In this document: positions 54,543 to 62,416 of the stretch, one piece after another
Layout: each line of letters begins with the position of its first letter
How positions within the stretch are numbered: the stretch's first letter is position 1
Assembly (NCBI GenBank): GCA_020632975.1
Contig: JACKEL010000005.1
Span: 186,001-250,000, forward strand
Source of the DNA: Myxococcales bacterium
GTDB taxonomy: Bacteria > Myxococcota_C > UBA6777
DNA: 64,000 bases
Reading direction: 5' to 3'
Position numbers and translations under genes: made by a program
Notes under the pieces: model-generated
Seen by the model: only the letters and a program-made list of their open reading frames with translations
Databases searched by the model: none
What the model was told of the DNA's origin: nothing

Positions 54543-55163
54543 ATGTCTGTATTGCCAGTCGTTGCTCCTGATGCAGCATCCGAACGTGCAAACAAGGCCG
54601 TCGAACGCTTCCAATCCAAGATGGGCGAAGAAGTCCCAAGCTTCTTGACCGCGATGCTTGGTTCAGAATCGATGATCCATGATACCTACATGAACCTCGA
54701 TACCCTCCTCAACAAGGGCAAGTTGGCTCTCGATGCAAAAGCACTGATGGGCTTTGCAGCAGCCACCACCGCACGCAGCCAAGAAGTGGCACGTTGGTTC
54801 GCTGACCTTGCACGCAAACAAGGCCGCACAGACGCTGATCTCCACGAAGTCCTCGCTGTCGTCGCAACTTGTACCTCTTACAACCAGCTCTACAAGTTTC
54901 GTTATCTTTCCCAAGACGCGAGCTTTGAGCAGATGCGACCAGGACTTCGCGCGACTCCCTTTATCAACTCGACGCTGGGCAAAGATATCGTAGAACTCCT
55001 TTGTGTGGGGGTTTCCACGATCAACGGTTGCCAAAGCTGCGTCTCTGGACACGTCCAAGCTGCGATACAAGCAGGCATGTCGCGCGAGATGGTCGAAGAA
55101 GCCGTTCGTATCACCGCCGCAGTCGCTGGTATCTCCGCATGGAGCGCCAACACCGTTGGCTGA
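54543..55163 (+). CDS. AhpD-like alkylhydroperoxidase / carboxymuconolactone decarboxylase family
   Basis: A 206-residue protein. The ATG at 54543 has AAGGAGA upstream. The C-terminal half holds the family active site TINGCQSCVSGH with Cys163, Cys166 and His170. The preceding helical region includes KALMGFAAATTARSQEVARW and TCTSYNQLYKFRYLS. Directly after the peroxiredoxin gene, it most likely reduces or works beside AhpC as in mycobacterial AhpCD. That role is inferred from known homologues and gene order. It is slightly longer than AhpD (about 175 residues). The C-terminus ends AWSANTVG. Confidence 0.88.
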   Translation: MSVLPVVAPDAASERANKAVERFQSKMGEEVPSFLTAMLGSESMIHDTYMNLDTLLNKGKLALDAKALMGFAAATTARSQEVARWFADLARKQGRTDADLHEVLAVVATCTSYNQLYKFRYLSQDASFEQMRPGLRATPFINSTLGKDIVELLCVGVSTINGCQSCVSGHVQAAIQAGMSREMVEEAVRITAAVAGISAWSANTVG

Positions 55164-55185
55164 TCCCTCCCCCTCCTGCCCCCAT

Positions 55186-55605
55186 CTATCCAAACAAACG
55201 CTCTTGCCATCGCGCTGACCAAGCCTCGACAGCGTCTTCATCCACAGAACGACAGATCGACTCTTGGCGAAACGGAAGATACTCCCAAAGCTCGCATTCA
55301 TCGCGCTTTGCGGCTTCCCACAGTTGAAACGGATCGCTCGGCGTCTCCGCAAGATGCGCAGGTCCATCGGGCAACTCGACGAGATCAGCAAACGCCATCT
55401 TTCCATCAGGCCAACGCAGCCACAAACGAAGGTCGCGTTGTACCGCAAGCAACTGTTCCAACGTCACCTCTCGATAAGCGTCCTTCCGCCAACGTTCAAA
55501 CCCGTTGTATCCGCCCCCAAACTCCTCAAACAAGGCATCTTGCGGAGCATACAACAGCGTCTCTTCGCTACGAACCCGCACGATCCATCGACGTTTCTCT
55601 TGCAT
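55186..55605 (-). CDS. Hypothetical protein, soluble
   Basis: A 139-residue cytosolic protein that I do not recognise. It is supported by a good ribosome site on the complement (AAGGGAAGAAG before ATG 55605) and protein-like composition rich in Trp, Glu and Arg. It has the pattern RWIVRVRSEETLLYAP at the start and RLWLRWPDGKMAFADLVE in the middle, suggesting a small beta-sheet with helices. It has no signal or membrane segment. It is convergent with the ahpD-like gene (22-base gap). The frame read across it on the plus strand (from 55264) is the upstream part of the multihaem gene's frame and is rejected. Confidence 0.6.
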   Translation of the reverse strand: MQEKRRWIVRVRSEETLLYAPQDALFEEFGGGYNGFERWRKDAYREVTLEQLLAVQRDLRLWLRWPDGKMAFADLVELPDGPAHLAETPSDPFQLWEAAKRDECELWEYLPFRQESICRSVDEDAVEAWSARWQERLFG

Positions 55606-55779
55606 CTTCTTCCCTTAAAAGCTGTTTCACCCTTCTGCCTCAAGCTTGACCTAGATCAAATCATGCAACGAACAGAAAAGGTAATGGCTCTCTACAAGAT
55701 GCCCTCATGCACCAAAGAGACCAAGGGCGCTATAGCATTGTTTCACCCCGATGACAAGGGCAAGATCGAGAGGATCATG

Positions 55780-57720
55780 ATGAAAAAAAAGCGTTATGGA
55801 TGGTTGTTTTTGGCGTTTGTGTCGTTTAGTTCGGGGATCGGACTCAATGCCAGCGCTTGTCAGTGTGCAGGTGTACCTTTAGCAGAGAGCGCACTGCCCG
55901 ATGGAAGCGCAGGAAAAGAGACAACGCTGGCTGAAAAACAAACCGAAAACAAGCAAGAGCCTCAAGCTGAGCCTCCACAAGATGCCGCTCCACAAGAACC
56001 CATCTTGCCCGACCAAAAGGCACCTGAAAAAACAAACGAACCTGTCACACCCGAAAAAATCGCTGAAACTACACCCAAGCCTGACGAAGGAATCGACTTT
56101 CCAAAGACTTGGCCCACAGACGTCACCACACCCAAACCCGCCTCCAACCGCACTTTCGAGTCCACACACTTTAGCGGAGCCGAAAACTGTAGTACTTGCC
56201 ACAATGGACTCCAAGACAACAAAGGCGAAGATGTCTCGATCGTCCACTCTTGGTCAGCTTCGATGATGGCGCTGGCTTCGCGCGATCCTTTTTGGCAAGC
56301 CAAAGTCGAAAGTGAGTTGATCCGCCATCCCCAACTCAAAAGCGTGATCAATGAAAAGTGCACACGCTGTCATGCCCCCATGGCAAACCACGAAAGCAAG
56401 GTCCAAAAGAAAGATATCGTGTTCTCAGAAACAGGTGGTGGCATCCTCGATCCCGCAAACCCACTGTTCCATCATGCCCGTGCAGGCGTGAGTTGCACAC
56501 TCTGCCATCAGATCAAACCAACTGCTGAGATGGGCACACTCGCGGGCTTTTCGGGCAAATACCAGATCGAGACATTCGCGGACAAAGTGGACAGGAAGAT
56601 TTATGGCCCTTATATGGACCCTTTCACGGGCCCGATGATGAACATGGTGAGCTTTACCCCTACAGGGAGCGCGCATATCAGTTCTTCCAAACTTTGCGGA
56701 AGCTGTCACAATCTCAAGACGCCTTACGTGGACAGCCAAGGCAAGGTCATCCCACAAAAGCCTGAAGATGAGTTCCCCGAACAGATGATTTACAGCGAGT
56801 GGGAACACAGCGCATACAACGACAAAGGCGCGCAGCCCACAAGCTGCCAAAACTGCCACATGCCCGCCACCCAAGATGTGAAGGTCTCGACCCGTCCGCC
56901 TTGGTTGGATGCGCGCTCCAAGTTTTCAAAACACATCTTTGTGGGCGCGAATCTCTTTATGTTGACGATGATGAAAAGCAACCAACAGCTCCTAGGGATC
57001 GGCGCTTCAAACGATCACTTTGACTTTACGCTGCACCACGCCAAGCAAAAGCTCGAAAGCGCCGCAAAGTTGGAAGTCCTCGAAAACACACGACAAGGCA
57101 CCTCGCTAAAGATCAAGCTCCGTGTGAACAACTTCAGCGGACACAAACTCCCCAGCGGATTCCCATCACGTCGTGTTTATCTCCACTTCAAGGTCAGCGA
57201 TGCCCAAGGAAAAGTGCTCTTTGAGTCAGGAAAGATGGGCGCGCATGGCTTGCTCGAAGGTGCTGACGCTGACTTTGATGCCCAACGTGTCGAGCCACAC
57301 CACAACGAGATCACCAAGCCCGATCAGGTCCAGATCTACGAAGCCATCATGCAAGACACAGACAAAAAACCAACGTATGCCCTTTTGCGTGGTGCCGCTT
57401 ATGCAAAAGACAATCGCCTTCTCCCCAAAGGCTTCGACAAAAACACAGCCTCGTCGGATATCAAAGTTCATGGTGCAGCGGCGCAAGATGCGGACTTTAC
57501 GGGCGGAAGTGATGTGATCACCTACAACCTGTCAGGCATGCCAAGTAGCGGCAAACTCAAGGTCGAAGCAAACTTGATGTACCAGACACTATCGTATCGT
57601 TTTGCGAAAGATCTGTTCCAAGATCGCCAATCCAAGGCCGTGATGCTCTTTATGTATCTTTATCAACAGGCCCCCGCCTACGCCTACCCCATCAACCAAC
57701 TCACACAAGAAGTCCCCTAA
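55780..57720 (+). CDS. Pentahaem c-type cytochrome lipoprotein
   Basis: A 646-residue secreted cytochrome. The start is ATG 55780 (55777 is adjacent and in frame) after GAGAGG; the upstream frame to 55264 is rejected because it runs antisense to another gene. The signal ends in ASAC, a likely lipobox, followed by Cys-Gln-Cys. A Pro/Glu linker spans about 45-110. Five CXXCH haem sites are present: CSTCH, CTRCH, CTLCH, CGSCH and CQNCH, all between about residues 135 and 370. The C-terminal 270 residues look beta-rich (NFSGHKLPSGFPSRRVYLHF). It may be an electron carrier or an oxidoreductase of unknown substrate. It has no close membrane-subunit neighbour. Confidence 0.85.
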   Translation: MKKKRYGWLFLAFVSFSSGIGLNASACQCAGVPLAESALPDGSAGKETTLAEKQTENKQEPQAEPPQDAAPQEPILPDQKAPEKTNEPVTPEKIAETTPKPDEGIDFPKTWPTDVTTPKPASNRTFESTHFSGAENCSTCHNGLQDNKGEDVSIVHSWSASMMALASRDPFWQAKVESELIRHPQLKSVINEKCTRCHAPMANHESKVQKKDIVFSETGGGILDPANPLFHHARAGVSCTLCHQIKPTAEMGTLAGFSGKYQIETFADKVDRKIYGPYMDPFTGPMMNMVSFTPTGSAHISSSKLCGSCHNLKTPYVDSQGKVIPQKPEDEFPEQMIYSEWEHSAYNDKGAQPTSCQNCHMPATQDVKVSTRPPWLDARSKFSKHIFVGANLFMLTMMKSNQQLLGIGASNDHFDFTLHHAKQKLESAAKLEVLENTRQGTSLKIKLRVNNFSGHKLPSGFPSRRVYLHFKVSDAQGKVLFESGKMGAHGLLEGADADFDAQRVEPHHNEITKPDQVQIYEAIMQDTDKKPTYALLRGAAYAKDNRLLPKGFDKNTASSDIKVHGAAAQDADFTGGSDVITYNLSGMPSSGKLKVEANLMYQTLSYRFAKDLFQDRQSKAVMLFMYLYQQAPAYAYPINQLTQEVP

Positions 57721-57771
57721 CCCCCGTCCTTTCGCCCTGTCCAAGCGCTCGCACTTTGCAAGAAAGCGCGA

Positions 57772-58707
57772 TCACTCTTCTTCTTCGACAGGATCCATCG
57801 CAAAGTTTTGCCAAGCCTGCCAGCCATAAGCCCGCATCATCGCCCGCAAACGATCGCGACCTTTGTGATCTTTGGCAGAAGTGACCAAGAGCCCTTGGTG
57901 TGGCATGTCCAAAGCTTCCGCGATCAAGTGCACTTGTTTTTGCTGTTGTTGGCTAGAAAGCTTGTCGGCCTTGGTCAAGATAGGAATGGTGTCCATCTCG
58001 AAGTGCAACAGCCAGTCCCACAACTCAAGATCCTCTTCGCTAGGGATCCTGCGGATATCCAACAAAAAGAGGCAGGCGACCAAGACTTCGCGCTTGGTCA
58101 GATAACGCTCGATCATGGGCTGCCACTGACGCTTTACAGCATCGGGGACTTGCGCAAAACCGTATCCAGGCAAGTCCACCACGCCCATCTGGTGATCGAC
58201 TTCAAAAAAATTGATCAACTGCGTTCGTCCAGGTGTCTTGCTGACTTTGACCAAGGACTTACGGTTGAACAACGAGTTCATCAACGAAGACTTCCCAACA
58301 TTTGAGCGACCAGCGACGGCCACTTCAGGAAGCACCGCGTCAGGATAACCCTTGGGAAGCACCGCACTCTTTACAAAGTGCACATGCTTGAAAGGCAAGA
58401 ATGCCTCAGGAGTCGTCTCCACTACGACCTGACGGGCTTTTTCAGCGCGTCGAATCTCAACAGGGATCTCTTCGACTTGAGGTTCTTCGGGTAACCCTTC
58501 ACCCTCTTCATCCGAGCTTTTAGACTCTGCATCAGCCAGCTCTTGGGCCTTGGCAGCTTCTTGGGCGGCCAGTGCTTCGCGCTCTCTTTGCACCCGTTCT
58601 TTTTGACGCATCCCGCGGGCGGGTCGGGCTTTGCGTCCTTGTGTCTCTTCGCGCCGCGGGCCTGAACGCTTCTTGTCTTTACCCGTCGAACGCTTTTTTG
58701 TACTCAT
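57772..58707 (-). CDS. engB: Ribosome-assembly GTPase EngB (YihA/YsxC) with basic N-terminal extension
   Basis: A 311-residue Era-type GTPase that helps large-subunit assembly. Walker A is GRSNVGKSS (133-141); G2 and switch I have KVSKTPGRTQLINFF; G3 is VVDLPGYGFAQV; G4 is LTKADKLS; G5 is VTSAKDHKG. The core is normal, but residues 1-105 are an extra disordered region: Lys/Arg-rich first (KKRSTGKDKKRSGPRREETQ), then Glu/Ala-rich helices. Most EngB proteins are about 200 residues. It is the last gene of a leftward cluster with the membrane protein at 58748 and the tetrahaem cytochrome. Confidence 0.93.
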   Translation of the reverse strand: MSTKKRSTGKDKKRSGPRREETQGRKARPARGMRQKERVQREREALAAQEAAKAQELADAESKSSDEEGEGLPEEPQVEEIPVEIRRAEKARQVVVETTPEAFLPFKHVHFVKSAVLPKGYPDAVLPEVAVAGRSNVGKSSLMNSLFNRKSLVKVSKTPGRTQLINFFEVDHQMGVVDLPGYGFAQVPDAVKRQWQPMIERYLTKREVLVACLFLLDIRRIPSEEDLELWDWLLHFEMDTIPILTKADKLSSQQQQKQVHLIAEALDMPHQGLLVTSAKDHKGRDRLRAMMRAYGWQAWQNFAMDPVEEEE

Positions 58708-58747
58708 CCAAAAATCCTTCTACTCACAGAGACCGATCATCTGGGGC

Positions 58748-60256
58748 CTACGCGACCCACAACATCCACAAAAACATCCACGCGATCACCGCGCAAGCCA
58801 CAAAACCAGACCAAAGCATCATTCCTCGATCAGGTGTTGCTTGGGTGGCTTCTTTGCCTTCTGTTTTTTGGAAGCGGTAAGGAACCCAAAACACCCCAAT
58901 CAAGGCAAAGACCGCAAACAAACGTTGCATACGTTGCAGAAGATCCGCTTTCCATCCCCAAAAGACCGAAGCCAAAAAGGCCGCGCCCAACAAGACAACA
59001 GCCACCAACATCGACTGATAAGCCGTCGAAGCATCCGACTGTTCGGGCGACTCAGACAACAGACCCGCACGCAACATCAACAACGTCGCCGCCAAAAGAA
59101 GACCCAGCCCCAAGCCAAAGAGCAGCAGCCCCAAGACCTCATGGCCCAACATAACCTTCTGAACGGACTTTCCAGGCAATCGAGTCAACCAAGCCATCGA
59201 AAGACCCACAGCCCCGCCAACCCAAGCTGCAATCACCAACAACGGAGAAGACTCGCGCTTTGCTGCCCACAAGACCCCAAGCAACGAAGCAAAACCAAAT
59301 CCCCACCAACCCAACGCGATGGGCGTCGAAAGTGAACGCACCAAAGCATCAGCCGATTGAAAAGCCCCATCACGACGCAAGATATCCAAAGTAAGGATCA
59401 ATCCAACAAGCGGACCCGCAAACAGAATGGATGACGCGATGTTGGAGGCTTTTGGCGCTTGAAGCATCTTGGATAGAAAAGCAAAGCCTTCTTCGGACTC
59501 ATCGCTCTTTTTGAGCGCTTCAGAAAAAGCTTGGACTTGCGTTGCGGCAAGGGCCAAGTCGCGCGGCGAGACGATCTTCATCAACAAGATGGAGCCTTCG
59601 CGCCACACCGCAACAGACTGTGCAGGTTGCTCGATCATCAAGAAAGCACCCATCGCAACCCACGGTGCAGCCAACAAGATCGCGCGTCCCCACAAAGGAT
59701 AGCCCGGCAAGAATGGCTGGATCCAAGCTCCCAAGATCGCCACCATCAAACCACCAAGCAGCCACAACTCACCAATGGACGCCAAACGACCGCGCTCTGA
59801 CCACAACCAACCCCCTTTTTGTTGGACTGGGGGCGAAAACACCTGTTCCACAGCGCCACAGATCGCAGCTTGCGTGGGAAACTCTTTGCCTTTGTGTTGG
59901 AATCGTACCATCACGCCAGGGGCTTGAAGAGTTTCTGCAAGAGAACGCGGCGCACGCATCGACAAAAAACGATGCAACAACAAAGCACCCACGCCTATCG
60001 ACCATAGCGCCCAAGCGCTTTGGAAAAACAAGGTTTGTTGGGCGTCAGGCATACGATCCAACCAAGCCAAAGACACGCCCCAACCCTGCAAACACTCAAA
60101 AACAGCCAAAGCGAGGCCCCAAATCCCCCAAGCACCGCCAAGCACCCAACCTCGCCAAAAAGACGATGAAGCCACTTGCTCTTGGAAGACACTCGACTCC
60201 ACTTCGGGCCAACTCCGCGACGTTTGCGAAGCTGCCTCTTTCTGTTCCTGCACCAT
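58748..60256 (-). CDS. Polytopic membrane protein, possible diverged cytochrome c maturation factor
   Basis: A 502-residue protein with about 10-12 membrane segments, for example WVLGGAWGIWGLALAVFECL, WLLGGLMVAILGAWI and VLGLLLFGLGLGLLL. The segment WSERGRLASIGELWLLGG after a soluble loop resembles the K-G-R-L-x-x-L-G turn of ResB/CcsB. The later ASVFWGWKADLLQRMQRLF sits where CcsA has its tryptophan-rich WWD motif, but the conserved tryptophans and the heme-ligand histidines are mostly missing. It lies 60 bases after the tetrahaem cytochrome gene on the same strand, which supports a role in cytochrome c handling. This is a weak, inferred match; the alternative is an unrelated transporter-like protein. 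Confidence 0.4.
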   Translation of the reverse strand: MVQEQKEAASQTSRSWPEVESSVFQEQVASSSFWRGWVLGGAWGIWGLALAVFECLQGWGVSLAWLDRMPDAQQTLFFQSAWALWSIGVGALLLHRFLSMRAPRSLAETLQAPGVMVRFQHKGKEFPTQAAICGAVEQVFSPPVQQKGGWLWSERGRLASIGELWLLGGLMVAILGAWIQPFLPGYPLWGRAILLAAPWVAMGAFLMIEQPAQSVAVWREGSILLMKIVSPRDLALAATQVQAFSEALKKSDESEEGFAFLSKMLQAPKASNIASSILFAGPLVGLILTLDILRRDGAFQSADALVRSLSTPIALGWWGFGFASLLGVLWAAKRESSPLLVIAAWVGGAVGLSMAWLTRLPGKSVQKVMLGHEVLGLLLFGLGLGLLLAATLLMLRAGLLSESPEQSDASTAYQSMLVAVVLLGAAFLASVFWGWKADLLQRMQRLFAVFALIGVFWVPYRFQKTEGKEATQATPDRGMMLWSGFVACAVIAWMFLWMLWVA

Positions 60257-60316
60257 ACTTATCCCACCTTAGTTATGTTATGTGCTGTATCGTTTGAATT
60301 CGTTTGCTATCTGATT

Positions 60317-60784
60317 TTATTTGCCGTGGGCGATCTTCTTCCACATCGCGTCGTAATCGAACTTTCGCAGCTTTGGCGTGTGTCCCACGTGACAGCTTGC
60401 ACAGCCTTGGACGCCTTTGACGACCTTTAGGCCCACAGCGCGCGCCAAATTGGAGTCCACCATCACCTCGGGGATCGAGTAATATTTCCCCGCACCATGG
60501 CAGCTTTCGCACTGGACGCCTTGGAGATGCGACGCAGTCCCTACACTATGACAACGCAAACACTGCGCATTGTTGCGATCCTTCTCTGGCAAGATCGCAT
60601 AAGCCTTCGCATGCGATGAAGCTGCCCAAGTCTTGTGCTCTTTCTCATGACAGCCTCGACACTTGTAGGCTCCCACAAAGTTTCCTTGCTCTCGTTCACA
60701 ACGCGCAGTACGACTTCCCCACACCAAAGCAACCGACACAACCACCCAACAAGACACCATCCACCACAACCAATGTGCGCGCAT
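60317..60784 (-). CDS. Tetrahaem cytochrome c (cytochrome c554-like), membrane-anchored
   Basis: A 155-residue protein. The start ATG at 60784 has TAGGA upstream and opens a hydrophobic anchor or signal (HWLWWMVSCWVVVSVALVWG). An ATG at 60850 is in frame but adds a polar leader. Four CXXCH motifs follow: CRGCH, CLRCH, CESCH and CASCH, with further histidines (SSHAKAY, VGHTPKLR) that can serve as distal ligands. The order GAYKCRGCHEKEHKTWAASS is typical of the c554 fold. It is the first gene of the leftward cluster (cytochrome, polytopic membrane protein, engB). A role in periplasmic electron transfer is likely. The partner is unknown. Confidence 0.85.
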   Translation of the reverse strand: MRAHWLWWMVSCWVVVSVALVWGSRTARCEREQGNFVGAYKCRGCHEKEHKTWAASSHAKAYAILPEKDRNNAQCLRCHSVGTASHLQGVQCESCHGAGKYYSIPEVMVDSNLARAVGLKVVKGVQGCASCHVGHTPKLRKFDYDAMWKKIAHGK

Positions 60785-61015
60785 GTTCCTACCCCATCGC
60801 CCTTTTTCAAGGCTTGGTGTGTCCTGTCGTTCTTTCAATGATGCGTCCATGGGTTTCTCTACTCCACAACAAATAAGCCGATGTACGGGGCATTCCGTAT
60901 CGAAATACGTTCTCATGCTCCCCACTTGGGCACAAATTCCATACCGCAATATCCGCGTTGGAATACACGACAACGTACCAAACTGCAAGATCCCATGCTC
61001 GATCGAAAAAAACAG

Positions 61016-61044
61016 TTGACATCGACCACCCCCTTTGCTATATC
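61016..61044 (+). promoter_or_regulatory. Promoter of tRNA-Val
   Basis: TTGACA at 61016-61021, a 17-bp spacer and TATATC at 61039-61044, ending 14 bases before the mature tRNA. Confidence 0.7.
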
Positions 61045-61057
61045 CAATCCCCGTCGC

Positions 61058-61131
61058 GGGCGATTAGCTCAGGTGGTTAGAGTGCTTGCTTGACATGCAA
61101 GAGGTCACTGGTTCGAGTCCAGTATCGCCCA
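61058..61131 (+). tRNA. tRNA-Val (anticodon GAC)
   Basis: A 74-base cloverleaf: acceptor GGGCGAT / ATCGCCC, D arm GCTC...GAGT, anticodon stem CTTGC / GCAAG with loop TTGACAT (anticodon GAC) and T arm ACTGG / CCAGT. The discriminator base is A. CCA is not encoded. It is a single-gene unit with its own promoter and terminator. Confidence 0.97.
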
Positions 61132-61150
61132 TAACAATCCCGCAATCTTA

Positions 61151-61180
61151 AAAAGCAACCTCCCATGGTTGCTTTTTTTG
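61151..61180 (+). terminator. Terminator of tRNA-Val
   Basis: Stem AAAAGCAACC / GGTTGCTTTT (61151-61160 with 61167-61176) with loop TCCCAT, continuing into a T run to 61179. Confidence 0.9.
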
Positions 61181-61338
61181 TATCTACCCTGTCCCTCACC
61201 CTTCTCCCCCACAAAAAACACAACATTCCGCTTGCCCCCAGACAGGCCCTGTCGCTATCATCACGATATTGTTCATCTCTCAATCACTGCCTTTGAACCC
61301 GATATGCGGGCTTCTCTTGGATTTTGGAGGCTTTTCTG

Positions 61339-61566
61339 ATGACACGTTTGGTTCGTGGCTCAATCCTTGGGCTGGCTTTGTTGATGACTCCCTTCCTCGC
61401 GGCAAGTTCTTGCAGCCAAGTCCGCTGCCGTTTCTCTAGCGATTGCCCCAGCAAAAAGATCTGCGGAAAACGCGGATACTGCGTCGATCAATGCAAAACC
61501 AAAGATGATTGCCACCAAGAACAGATCTGCATCGAAGGCGAGTGCCGCCCCATGCAACAAGACTGA
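61339..61566 (+). CDS. Small cysteine-rich lipoprotein
   Basis: A 75-residue lipoprotein. The ATG at 61339 has GGAGG eight bases upstream. A signal peptide (LGLALLMTPFLAASSC) ends in a lipobox, with the lipidated Cys at residue 25. The remaining 50 residues hold eight cysteines in a dickkopf-like spacing (CRFSSDCPSKKICGKRGYC and then CKTKDDCHQEQICIEGEC). The same type of module occurs in the WD40 lipoprotein and the MopE-motif lipoprotein here. The function is unknown. It is placed between two tRNA genes. Confidence 0.85.
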   Translation: MTRLVRGSILGLALLMTPFLAASSCSQVRCRFSSDCPSKKICGKRGYCVDQCKTKDDCHQEQICIEGECRPMQQD

Positions 61567-61636
61567 GCCTCCACACAAACATAGTCTTGCTCGAAACCAA
61601 TGCGCCGCGACTTGCGCGACTCACCAAAAAAACTCC

Positions 61637-61665
61637 TTGACACTTGCCACACCTTTGGGTATTTC
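61637..61665 (+). promoter_or_regulatory. Promoter of tRNA-Ala
   Basis: TTGACA at 61637-61642, a 17-bp spacer and TATTTC at 61660-61665, 17 bases before the tRNA. Confidence 0.65.
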
Positions 61666-61682
61666 ATCCTTCACCATTTTAT

Positions 61683-61755
61683 GGGGCTATAGCTCAGCTG
61701 GGAGAGCGCATGAATGGCATTCATGAGGCCGGCGGTTCGATCCCGCCTAGCTCCA
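61683..61755 (+). tRNA. tRNA-Ala (anticodon GGC)
   Basis: A 73-base cloverleaf: acceptor GGGGCTA / TAGCTCC with the G3-U70 wobble pair that marks alanine tRNAs, D arm GCTC...GAGC, anticodon stem CATGA / TCATG with loop ATGGCAT (anticodon GGC) and T arm GGCGG / CCGCC. CCA is not encoded. Confidence 0.97.
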
Positions 61756-61757
61756 CA

Positions 61758-61794
61758 AAAGCCAAGATCTTTTCATAGGGTCTTGGCTTTTTTT
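61758..61794 (+). terminator. Terminator of tRNA-Ala
   Basis: Stem AAAGCCAAGA / TCTTGGCTTT (61758-61767 with 61781-61790), a 13-base loop, then a T run to 61794. The end resembles the terminator after tRNA-Val. Confidence 0.9.
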
Positions 61795-62238
61795 GTATCT
61801 ACTCTCCCCCAAAACAACCTCTGCTCCTCTCCCCCTATCAACCATAGCTCTCAAATCCCCCAAGACACCAAGCTTTTCCAACACATACAGTGTTACAAAC
61901 ATCTTTTCACACACAAAATCTCTAGACCTCTCGGATACATAAACGAAAAGACGTTTCTGCGGTGTGCATTTTGACTGAGCTTCCACGTATAAGGCTAAGG
62001 AAGTCGGACGGTCCCTATCTTCGTAGTCATTGCCCCGCTCTCTCTCCCCCGTTCACACACAAGGGCAAAGCACGCATACACTCTTGGCGAGAAGCCTGAG
62101 TTCATAATTTGTTCTTCAAAGCGACATCTTTTTCCGTACGCTTCGAAGGGATAAGATCGGCCTTTTTTCGCCTTGGTGTCGATAAAAGAGTGGCCAAAAG
62201 CACACTCACACACGGTTATTGCTTTTGTTCCACTGGCC

Positions 62239-62266
62239 TTGCATGCCCGAGGTTATCCTCTATAAT
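62239..62266 (+). promoter_or_regulatory. Putative promoter of the DUF11 surface protein
   Basis: TTGCAT at 62239-62244, a 16-bp spacer and a perfect TATAAT at 62261-62266. The leader to ATG 62417 is about 145 bases. Confidence 0.6.
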
Positions 62267-62416
62267 GCCTTGACTTTCGACATATCTCTCTTGGTCTCAA
62301 AAAAGATTGCGTCGCGGACATCAGACATCTTGAAGCGCATCTCTCCACAGATCTCCCCGACGTTCTAAGAAAACATAGTAGGTGTAGCATTGTTTTTTCG
62401 CTTGGTGGGTGTAAGC

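Larger units (their letters stand above)
61756..62416. other. Intergenic region after tRNA-Ala
   Basis: About 660 bases. It starts with the tRNA terminator and ends with the promoter at 62239-62266 for the DUF11 gene. The small frames between them have no ribosome sites or protein-like composition. No other structure was recognised. Confidence 0.55.

Noticed and set aside
55264..55776. Upstream extension of the pentahaem cytochrome frame
   Set aside because: It is antisense to a better-supported small gene, and the signal peptide begins at 55780.
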